NCBI GenBank assembly: GCA_013329615.1
Contig: DUKA01000029.1
Location: 1 to 7,613, forward strand
Origin: Candidatus Bathyarchaeota archaeon
GTDB lineage: Archaea; Thermoproteota; Bathyarchaeia; TCS64
Direction: 5' to 3'
DNA length: 7,613 bases
This document shows positions 1-5,629 of this stretch, in pieces. The position numbers and the translations under genes are program-made. Each line of letters starts with the position of its first letter. Position 1 is the first letter of the stretch. Under the pieces are notes generated by a model, which saw nothing but the letters and a program-made list of their open reading frames with translations, was not told the origin of the DNA and searched no databases.

Positions 1-372
1 GTGTCCGACCGCGTCGGGCGATTCCTGCCGATAGTGATCGGTCTTCTGGTCAGTGTCGGCGCATTCGCGTTGATACCCAACGTCCAGGCGGAGTGGATGC
101 TGATCCTGTTGATGGGTGTTCTCGGCGTCTGCGCCGTCCTCGAGTTCCCGGTGAGCCAGGCGGTCATGATGGAGGCGCTGCCGCTCGCGGACAGGGGGTC
201 GGCGACGGGTGTCTGGGGAATGATGATGAGCCTCGGCGGCACGATAGGCGTCTTCGCCATGAGCGCCATAGTCGCCTATGCGCCGATCGAGTACATCTTC
301 TACTTCGCCGCCGTCTTCAGCCTCGCATCCGGGCTGCTGCTCGTGGCGATGAAGGGCTACTTCAAGGTCTAG
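1..372 (+). CDS. MFS transporter, C-terminal part (5' end outside window)
   Basis: This is the last 123 residues of a Major Facilitator Superfamily membrane transporter. The visible part opens with SDRVGRF, which matches the conserved cytoplasmic loop motif (D-R-x-G-R) found between TM2-3 and again between TM8-9 in MFS proteins. Four strongly hydrophobic stretches follow (about residues 8-27, 32-52, 68-90 and 96-117), as expected for TM9-12, and the protein ends a few residues after the last helix. The GTG at base 1 is most likely an internal valine codon rather than the start, because a whole MFS protein has about 400 residues. The substrate cannot be told. It is the only plus-strand gene and converges on hyuB, so it is transcribed separately from everything else here. 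Several isoleucines are encoded by ATA, which is common in archaea. Confidence 0.85.
   Translation: MSDRVGRFLPIVIGLLVSVGAFALIPNVQAEWMLILLMGVLGVCAVLEFPVSQAVMMEALPLADRGSATGVWGMMMSLGGTIGVFAMSAIVAYAPIEYIFYFAAVFSLASGLLLVAMKGYFKV
369..372. other. Shared CTAG: overlapping stop codons of convergent genes
   Basis: The palindrome CTAG supplies the TAG stop of the MFS gene on the plus strand (370-372) and the TAG stop of hyuB on the minus strand (371-369). The two convergent genes therefore end inside each other, with no intergenic space for a terminator. Confidence 0.9.
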
Positions 373-2051
373 GGGCCGCGCGCCGTCTTTCTACTAGAAT
401 TTTTCACCCCGTAGTCCCTCTCAGCCGCCTCGGGGGAGACGAGTCCGTTCTGCACGTCCCTCAGTATGAGCTTCGGGTTCCTCCTCTTCGGGTCGCCGTA
501 ACCTCCCCCGCCCGGCGTGTGGACTACGAGGGTGTCCCCCTCCTCGATCTGCGTCGTGCACTTCGAGGGAAGCGTGACGACCTTCCCGTTCTTCTTCACT
601 ATCTTGTACTCGCCGAGGCCGCCGGACTTCCCCCCTCTTAGGCCCCACGGGGCGATCTTCGTCCTCTCGGCGAGGACGCTCAGGATAGCCTTCGGCGCCG
701 TCAGTACCCAGCTTCTCTCTATGCCGCATCCGCCGCGGAATTGGCCCGCGCCGCCCGTGTCGGGGCGGAGGCCATATGAGACGAAGCGCATGGGCAGGTA
801 GGCTTCGAGGCTCTCGACGGGGGTGTTCATGGTGTTCGTCATGTTGACGTGTACGCCGTCGACGCCGTCCCCGATTGGTCGGGCGCCAGAGCCGCCGCCT
901 ATGGTCTCGTAGAATGTCCAAGGCGTGCCGTCGCTGCGTGTGCCTCCTACGCTTATGTTGCTCATCGTGCCGAGCCCCGCCGCGGGCACCCTGTCAGGGG
1001 TGATCTGCGCGAACGCCTTCATGAGGACGTCCACGTTGCGTTGGCTGGTCTCGACGTTGCCGCCGGCTACTGGCGCGGGTCTTCGTGGGTTTGTCATCGT
1101 GCCCTCGGGGATGCGGAGGGTTATGGGGCGGAAGCAGCCGTCGTTCACGGGGATGGTGGGGTCGGTCACGGTGATGAGTGTGTAGTAGATGCCCGCGATT
1201 GTGACGCCCAGCGGGGCGTTTATCGGTGCCTCTACCTGTGGGCACGTGCCCGCGTAGTCGAACGTTACCCCGTCGCCTTCCACGGTGACCTTGACCTTTA
1301 TCTCGGCGAGCCCCATACCGGGGACGTCCTCCATGTAATCGGACGCCTCGTATGTGCCCCGGGGCATCTCCTTGATGGCGGCTCTCATGCGACGCTCCGA
1401 ATAGTCCATGATCTCCCCCATCGCCTCGTGAAGCGTATCCGCCCCGTACTGCTCGACGAGTTCGATGACGCGCCTGATGCCGGTGTTGTTCGCCGCTATC
1501 TGGGCGCGCAGGTCACCCATCTGCACGTCGGGCGTCCTTACGTTGCTCCTTATGAGCCAGCTGAGTTCTGGGTCGATGGTGCCCGCCTTGACGAACTTGA
1601 TAGGGGGTATGATGAGTCCCTCTTGATATAGTTCGGTTGAGTCGCCGGCGATGCTTCCGGGTGCCTTGCCTCCGACGTCTGTGTGGTGCGCCTTGTTCGC
1701 GGCGTAGCCGATCAGGCGTCCACCACGGTAGATTGGGGCGATCAGGGTGAGGTCGGGCAGGTGTGTGCCGCTCAGGTAGGGATCGTTGAGGAGTATCATG
1801 TCGCCGGGTTCGAGGTTGCCCTTGTATGCGGCGAGCCCCTCGCGGACCGCCAGAGCCATGGAGCCGAGGTGCACGGGTATGTGCTCCGCCTGCGCTATGA
1901 GTCGCCGCTTGGGGTCGAAGAGGGCGCAGCTGTGGTCCATCCTCTCCTTGATGTTGGGGCTGTACGCCGACTTCTTGAGGGCGATGCCCATCTCCTCCGC
2001 CGCGTAAACGAGTGCCCCGCGGATGACCTCCACCGTCGTCTTATCCACCAT
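369..2051 (-). CDS. hyuB: Hydantoinase/oxoprolinase B subunit (HyuB family)
   Basis: This 560-residue protein belongs to the HyuB family, partner of HyuA in ATP-dependent hydantoinases, 5-oxoprolinases and related acetone/acetophenone-type carboxylases. Family hallmarks visible: SAYSPNIKER near residues 28-37, AQAEHIPVHLGSM at 53-65, LLNDPYLSGTHLPD at 87-100 and AHHTDVGG at 121-128; the last two are rich in Asp and His, as expected of a metal and substrate site. A glycine-rich block (ETIGGGSGARP, 382-392) and TPGGGGYGDP (512-521) complete the C-terminal part. Length is usual for the family. I chose the ATG at 2051 and not the ORF's earlier methionine at 2174. It has GGGAGG 8 nt upstream, the homologous sequence begins there, and it shares one base with the hyuA stop (TGATG), which suggests translational coupling. 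Cytoplasmic. The substrate is not determinable. Confidence 0.93.
   Translation of the reverse strand: MVDKTTVEVIRGALVYAAEEMGIALKKSAYSPNIKERMDHSCALFDPKRRLIAQAEHIPVHLGSMALAVREGLAAYKGNLEPGDMILLNDPYLSGTHLPDLTLIAPIYRGGRLIGYAANKAHHTDVGGKAPGSIAGDSTELYQEGLIIPPIKFVKAGTIDPELSWLIRSNVRTPDVQMGDLRAQIAANNTGIRRVIELVEQYGADTLHEAMGEIMDYSERRMRAAIKEMPRGTYEASDYMEDVPGMGLAEIKVKVTVEGDGVTFDYAGTCPQVEAPINAPLGVTIAGIYYTLITVTDPTIPVNDGCFRPITLRIPEGTMTNPRRPAPVAGGNVETSQRNVDVLMKAFAQITPDRVPAAGLGTMSNISVGGTRSDGTPWTFYETIGGGSGARPIGDGVDGVHVNMTNTMNTPVESLEAYLPMRFVSYGLRPDTGGAGQFRGGCGIERSWVLTAPKAILSVLAERTKIAPWGLRGGKSGGLGEYKIVKKNGKVVTLPSKCTTQIEEGDTLVVHTPGGGGYGDPKRRNPKLILRDVQNGLVSPEAAERDYGVKNSSRKTARGP
386..404 (+). terminator. Possible T-tract terminator for the MFS gene
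   Basis: About 15-30 nt past the MFS stop codon the plus strand is T-rich (GTCTTTCT, then AATTTTT with five T at 400-404). Archaeal RNA polymerase can stop at T-tracts without a hairpin, so this is a candidate 3' end. It lies within the last codons of hyuB on the other strand, and no good stem precedes it. The call rests on base composition alone. Confidence 0.3.
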
Positions 2052-4123
2052 CACTTCTTCCTCCCTAGGATGAGGTTCCCAACCCCATCCGTCTCGACGC
2101 GCCACCCGGGGTAGACGACCGTTGTGGCGTCGTACTGCTCCACGATGGCGGGTCCCTCCAGCGTGCCCGTCCACCCCTCGCCCCTCTGTATGACGGGGGT
2201 ATCGGCCCAGCCGCCGTCGGTCTCGTAGTAGACGCGGCGCTCGCCGCTCACGTCAGCTTCGCCCCTCTTTCCTCCCTTTAGGTCGGGCTTCGGTATCGCC
2301 CCTATCGCCCTGAGGCGCAGGTTGACGAGTTCGACGGGTTCCGCCTCGGCTGAGTAGCCGTATGCCTCCGCGTGGCGCCTGTGGAAGCCTATGATCATCG
2401 CGGCGAGCGACTCGCCGTCGACCCTCTTTGGGGCGCGTACGGTGAGTTCGTACGCCTGCCCCATGTAGCGTAGGTCGGCCTGGCGCAGGAAGCTCATGTT
2501 TGCGCCGGGTACTCCCTCGGCGCCCAGCGTCGCCCTGCCCTCCGCCTCCATCACGCGGTACGCCGCCTCGATGTCAGCCGGCGCGACACCGCTGACACGC
2601 CTCACGACTGGGCGTATGTAGTCGTGAAACAGGTCCGCAGTGAGCAGGCCGAGGGCGCTGAACATCCCCGGGTTGGGCGGTACTATGATCTTTGCGACCT
2701 CCAGCTCCTCGGCGAGGGCGCAGACGTGCATTGGCCCCGCGCCGCCGAAGGCGACGAGTGTGAAGCCGCGCGGGTCGTAGCCCCTCTCGACGGAGACTAT
2801 GCGGAGTATCTTGCCCATCATAGAGTTGGCGATGCGTATTATGCTGACCGCCGTCTCCTCGGCGCCTAGCCCGACCTTGCCCCCCAACTCTTCTAGTGCC
2901 GCCAGTCCCTTCTCGGGGTAGATCGGCATCCCGCCGCTGAGGAGATTCCCCGGGTTCAGCCGCCCGAGGAGCAGGTTGGCATCGGTGATAGTTGGTTGTG
3001 TTCCCCCGCGGCCGTAACAGGCGGGACCGGGGTATGCGCCCGCGCTCGTTGGTCCAACGCGCAGGGCCCCTCCCTCGTCTGCCCATGCTATCGTGCCCCC
3101 GCCGCTGCTGCACTCGGCGAGGTCTATGAATGGGAACCTGACCGGGTAGCCGCTGCCCTTTATGAGGCGGCCCATGTGTATGTGGCCGGCGACCTCGTAC
3201 TCGGGCACGACCTCGGGTATCCTCCCGCGTACGGTGCCCGCCTTCGCTGTCGTGCCACCCATGTCGAAGCTGATGATGTCCCCAGCCCCCACGAGTTCGC
3301 CCAGCCACGCCGCGGCGATGACCCCCGCTGCGGGGCCTGATTCGACGATCGTGGCGGGCTTCTCGGAGACGTTCGTGGCGGTGGATAACCCGCCGTTGCT
3401 CTGCATGACGTAGAGCGGCGCCTCGACGCCGAGCCCCTTTAGGTCCTCGGAGAGCTGCGTGAGGTACTTGTGTATGATCGGCATCAGCGCCGCGTTGACG
3501 ACTGCGGTGCTTGTGCGCTCGTATTCGCGGTACTCGTTCGAGATTCGGTTGGAGGCGGTGAGGTATGGCGCTGTTTTCTTCTCCTTCGCGAGTTCTAGTG
3601 CACGCTCCTCGTGTGCCGAGTTGGCGTAGCTGTTCAGGAACGAGAAGGCGACGGATGAGATTCCGAGTTCCTTTACCCTACTGAGAATCGTTCCTAGTTG
3701 TGCCTCGTCGAGCTCCACCGTGACCGTGCCATCGTGGTCGACCCTCTCATTGACCTCGAAGCGGTAGCGCCGCTCAACGAGCTGCGGCGGGCGCTGGAAG
3801 AAGAGGTTGTAGACCTCCGCCCTGCGCTGGCGCCCAATCTCTACGACGTCCCTGAATCCGCGCGTGGTTACGAGTGCGACCTTCGGCACCTCTAGGTCTA
3901 CTTGGCCGAGCAGCGCGTTCGTGGCGATTGTGGTTGCGTGCCCCACGAGGCGGACCCGATCCGCGTCGTGCCCCGCGAGCCACTTCTCGAAAGCGTCCGT
4001 GACCCCCCTCTCCGGGTTCCGTGGGACCGATGGGACCTTGATGTTCTCCACCCTCCCCGTCTCCTCGTCAAGGGCGACGAGGTCCGTGAATGTGCCGCCG
4101 ACATCGACGCTGACCCTGAACAA
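2051..4123 (-). CDS. hyuA: Hydantoinase/oxoprolinase A subunit, ATP-binding (HyuA family)
   Basis: This 690-residue protein is the ATP-using subunit of a HyuA/HyuB enzyme. It has an acetate-kinase/Hsp70/actin-type fold: the first phosphate-binding loop DVGGTFTD lies at residues 7-14, GHATTIATNALL at 61-72, the second loop FDMGGTTAK at 286-294, and the C-terminal AFGGAGPMH at 458-466, followed by the family signature around PPNPGMFSALGLL (482-494). Length is full for the family. The family couples ATP hydrolysis to opening a cyclic amide (hydantoin, 5-oxoproline) or activates a ketone for carboxylation; sequence alone does not decide which. The start is a TTG at 4123. An in-frame TGA lies four codons upstream, no ATG or GTG lies between, and the phosphate loop begins only six residues in, so TTG is essentially forced. 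It is the first gene of the hyuA-hyuB pair, 51 nt after the DsrE-like gene. Confidence 0.93.
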   Translation of the reverse strand: MFRVSVDVGGTFTDLVALDEETGRVENIKVPSVPRNPERGVTDAFEKWLAGHDADRVRLVGHATTIATNALLGQVDLEVPKVALVTTRGFRDVVEIGRQRRAEVYNLFFQRPPQLVERRYRFEVNERVDHDGTVTVELDEAQLGTILSRVKELGISSVAFSFLNSYANSAHEERALELAKEKKTAPYLTASNRISNEYREYERTSTAVVNAALMPIIHKYLTQLSEDLKGLGVEAPLYVMQSNGGLSTATNVSEKPATIVESGPAAGVIAAAWLGELVGAGDIISFDMGGTTAKAGTVRGRIPEVVPEYEVAGHIHMGRLIKGSGYPVRFPFIDLAECSSGGGTIAWADEGGALRVGPTSAGAYPGPACYGRGGTQPTITDANLLLGRLNPGNLLSGGMPIYPEKGLAALEELGGKVGLGAEETAVSIIRIANSMMGKILRIVSVERGYDPRGFTLVAFGGAGPMHVCALAEELEVAKIIVPPNPGMFSALGLLTADLFHDYIRPVVRRVSGVAPADIEAAYRVMEAEGRATLGAEGVPGANMSFLRQADLRYMGQAYELTVRAPKRVDGESLAAMIIGFHRRHAEAYGYSAEAEPVELVNLRLRAIGAIPKPDLKGGKRGEADVSGERRVYYETDGGWADTPVIQRGEGWTGTLEGPAIVEQYDATTVVYPGWRVETDGVGNLILGRKK
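2060..2065 (-). promoter_or_regulatory. Ribosome binding site of hyuB
   Basis: GGGAGG on the minus strand ends 8 nt before the ATG at 2051. It lies inside the last codons of hyuA and settles the hyuB start. Confidence 0.8.
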
Positions 4124-4128
4124 CGCTG

Positions 4129-4150
4129 CGCCTCACAGATCGGTGAGGCG
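4129..4150 (-). promoter_or_regulatory. Perfect 8-bp inverted repeat over the hyuA SD
   Basis: The arms CGCCTCAC and GTGAGGCG pair perfectly around a 6-nt loop. On the minus strand the second arm contains GTGAGG, the only SD-like sequence for the TTG start of hyuA, with 7 nt between it and the start codon. In RNA the hairpin would hide the SD. In DNA, the dyad sits where the transcription start would fall if the upstream T-rich box is a TATA element, which would suit a repressor operator. The repeat is seen directly. Either function is inference. Confidence 0.55.
4131..4136 (-). promoter_or_regulatory. Ribosome binding site of hyuA
   Basis: GTGAGG on the minus strand lies 7 nt before the TTG at 4123 and supports this non-ATG start. 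It is embedded in the inverted repeat. Confidence 0.6.
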
Positions 4151-4155
4151 ATGAG

Positions 4156-4162
4156 TTAAAAA
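4156..4162 (-). promoter_or_regulatory. Possible TATA-like box of hyuA, or T-tract terminator of the DsrE gene
   Basis: The minus strand reads CCGTTTTTAACTC in the 51-nt gap between the DsrE-like gene and hyuA. TTTTTAA is a poor match to an archaeal TATA box and would put transcription start near 4132-4135, very close to the hyuA start. The same five T follow the upstream stop codon by 12 nt and could instead end that transcript. I cannot separate the two readings. Confidence 0.35.
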
Positions 4163-4174
4163 CGGCTTCGAGGG

Positions 4175-4600
4175 CTAGATGAAGAGCTGGACGTCGCTGT
4201 CCAATGCGATGTTGAGGAAGGTCGCCGCGCCGACTATGTTGTCGACCTCGGGAATGAGGTCCTCCTTCTTCACGCCCATTATCTCCATGGTGGTGCTGCA
4301 GGCGTAGATTTTCACGTTACCCATCTTGCGGCACATGTTGAGTAGCTCGGTGAGGGTTGGAACCTTGGCGTCCTTTATCTTGCCCTTCATCATGCCGGTG
4401 CCCACGGACATCACGCCGGGTAGCCCCGCGGACTCGAGCCCGCCCTTCTTCAGCGCCATTAGGCCCCAGAAGGTGAAGAACAGGTGCGTCTCAACGTCCA
4501 TCGCGGCCCCCGTGCTGCTCAGCATGAAGACCGGGTAGAGCTTGTCGAGGCTGCCCGAGTGGACTATTATTGCCATCTTCTTCGGCTTTGCTTCACTCAT
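4175..4600 (-). CDS. DsrE/DsrF-like sulfur-carrier family protein
   Basis: This small cytoplasmic protein of 141 residues has the DsrE-like alpha/beta fold. The first beta strand, KKMAIIVHSGSLDK (about 7-20), leads into AAMDVETHLFFTFWGLMAL (32-50), which is typical of the archaeal/bacterial group annotated as DsrE/DsrF/DrsH-like (COG2210-type). Two cysteines stand at C90 (LLNMC) and C101 (YACSTTMEIMGV); the second lies where members of this family carry the persulfide-bearing cysteine. Family members pass sulfane sulfur between proteins such as TusA, rhodaneses or Hdr-like complexes, but many have no known role. No TusA, rhodanese or Hdr gene is in the window, so the function here is open. 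The gene stands alone between two operons and has its own TATA promoter. The stretch at 37-50 is hydrophobic but belongs to the fold and need not be a membrane helix. Confidence 0.85.
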   Translation of the reverse strand: MSEAKPKKMAIIVHSGSLDKLYPVFMLSSTGAAMDVETHLFFTFWGLMALKKGGLESAGLPGVMSVGTGMMKGKIKDAKVPTLTELLNMCRKMGNVKIYACSTTMEIMGVKKEDLIPEVDNIVGAATFLNIALDSDVQLFI

Positions 4601-4631
4601 TCAACATCTAAATAGCGTGATGGGGGCGAGG

Positions 4632-4642
4632 GGATATAAACC
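4632..4642 (-). promoter_or_regulatory. Archaeal TATA-box promoter of the DsrE-like gene
   Basis: In the 50-nt gap after the Nudix stop codon the minus strand reads GGTTTATATCC. TTTATAT (4640-4634) is a good archaeal TATA box, centred about 37 nt before the ATG at 4600. Initiation about 25 nt downstream would leave a leader of roughly 10 nt. No SD is visible in that leader (TAGATGTTGA). This is the best single sign that the DNA is archaeal. Confidence 0.7.
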
Positions 4643-4650
4643 GTCTCAGG

Positions 4651-5085
4651 TTAGAGGAGCTTCTCTTCGCGGGCGGTTTTCTCGACGAATCGGCGCGTTG
4701 ACTCCATTATGTCGACGGAGGCGAGGTCATCGAATGGAACCCAGCGTGCCTCCGAGGCGTCATCGCTCGCGCGTGGTTCCCCCGACTCCCACCGGCAGAG
4801 GTACTCGAAGAGTATGTAGTGCCAGTGGACGCGCCCGTCGTCGTCTCGGCGTATAGAGTCGAAGGTGGCGAGGTGCTTCACGATGCTGCAGTCGCACCCT
4901 GTCTCTTCGCGTACCTCACGCCTGAGGGCGTCCTCGAGGGTCTCGCCGACCTCGACGACTCCGCCGGGTATCCCCCACTTTCCCTTGGCGGGCTCCCTGC
5001 CGCGTTGAACCAGTAAAAGCTCCTTGCCCCTGACGACAATCCCGGCGACTCCGGGGATGGGGTGGGCCGAGTACTCCCTACTCGT
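4651..5085 (-). CDS. Nudix hydrolase with no canonical start codon
   Basis: This is a pyrophosphohydrolase of the Nudix family (nucleoside diphosphates linked to another group, such as dNTPs, ADP-ribose or NADH). Read through the frame, the complete Nudix box Gx5Ex7REUxEExGU is intact at 4962-4894: G, E, R-E-V, E-E, G-C are all present. It is preceded by the usual strand and loop (LLLVQRGREPAKGKWGIPGG) and followed by SDASEARWVPFDDL near the C-terminus. Homologous-looking sequence begins around REYSAHPIPGV, near 5079. The frame is open back to a TAG at 5121-5119 but contains no ATG, GTG or TTG before the core. Candidates are ACG at 5085 (GAGGGA 6 nt upstream; 144 residues, used here), ATT at 5040 (GGAG 8 nt upstream; 129 residues) or a frameshift from korC. 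A GTG at 4881 would remove the Nudix box. The gene lies immediately after korC, so co-transcription and coupling are likely. The substrate is unknown. Confidence 0.75.
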   Translation of the reverse strand, partial: TSREYSAHPIPGVAGIVVRGKELLLVQRGREPAKGKWGIPGGVVEVGETLEDALRREVREETGCDCSIVKHLATFDSIRRDDDGRVHWHYILFEYLCRWESGEPRASDDASEARWVPFDDLASVDIMESTRRFVEKTAREEKLL

Positions 5086-5095
5086 GCCGGGTCCC

Positions 5096-5629
5096 TCAGA
5101 CTGCCGCGGCGCCGGCCTCTATCGCCTTGAGGTTGAGGTCGTGGAACTGCGGCCTCATAAGCGCCTTGACGGCGTTCCTGAGCTGGTCGAGGCTGATTAT
5201 CCCCGTCTTCTTCGTGTAGGCGGCGAGGATTATCATGTTGGCGACGATGGGGTTGCCGAGCTTCTCCGCGAGGTCCGCGGCGGGCACCGGGACGGTGTTG
5301 ACGTCCTTTCTGACCTCCTCGGGCTTGAGGCGGCCAAGGACGCGGCTGTCGACCATGACAAGGCTGTCCTTCCTCGCTACGGCGATGTACTTCCTGTACG
5401 CGGGGAGACTGAGGACGAGCATGGCGTCGCTCGCCTCGAACTGTATGTCGTATATCTCGGCGTCGCTCGCGATGACTACGCTCTGGGCGCTGCCGCCGCG
5501 CGCCTCCGCGCCGTAGCTGCGCGTGCACACGACGTGGAACCCGTTCTTGAAGAGCGCCTCGCCGAGGAAGTCTGCGGCGGCTAGGATGCCCTGTCCGCCC
5601 GTTCCGCTGATCATTATGTTCGTCTTCAT
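5096..5629 (-). CDS. korC: 2-oxoacid:ferredoxin oxidoreductase, gamma subunit
   Basis: This 177-residue protein is the gamma subunit of a pyruvate/2-oxoglutarate-type ferredoxin oxidoreductase. It opens with the nucleotide-fold signature MISGTGGQGI (6-15), followed by the family motif SYGAEARGGSAQS (38-50), in the place of SYGPEMRGGTAN-type sequences, and VMVDSRVL further on. In these enzymes the gamma domain helps bind coenzyme A and completes the alpha-beta-gamma unit. Length is normal. The start is either the ATG at 5629, which overlaps the korB stop by one base (TGATG), or the GTG one codon earlier at 5632. GGGGTGA at 5642-5636 serves both. I prefer ATG. It is third in the kor operon and is followed at once by the Nudix gene. 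Which 2-oxoacid is used cannot be decided from this subunit. Confidence 0.92.
   Translation of the reverse strand: MKTNIMISGTGGQGILAAADFLGEALFKNGFHVVCTRSYGAEARGGSAQSVVIASDAEIYDIQFEASDAMLVLSLPAYRKYIAVARKDSLVMVDSRVLGRLKPEEVRKDVNTVPVPAADLAEKLGNPIVANMIILAAYTKKTGIISLDQLRNAVKALMRPQFHDLNLKAIEAGAAAV

Noticed and set aside
1..3. GTG at the first base as the true start of the MFS gene
   Set aside because: The protein opens in the middle of a conserved MFS loop motif, so the codon is internal and the gene begins outside the window.
849..1631. Long plus-strand open frame opposite hyuB
   Set aside because: An antisense shadow caused by high GC and few stop codons. Its translation has no recognisable family pattern, while the minus strand encodes strongly conserved HyuB motifs.
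2052..2174. N-terminal extension of hyuB by 41 residues to an upstream start at 2174
   Set aside because: It lies wholly inside the hyuA coding region, has an unrelated arginine-rich composition, and the ATG at 2051 has a good SD and matches where the family begins.
4651..4881. Short 76-residue version of the Nudix gene starting at GTG 4881
   Set aside because: It would drop the whole Nudix box, which is intact in the same frame just upstream. The GTG is an internal valine codon.
5024..5584. Plus-strand open frame opposite korC
   Set aside because: Antisense shadow of a well-conserved gene, with no SD or family motif of its own.
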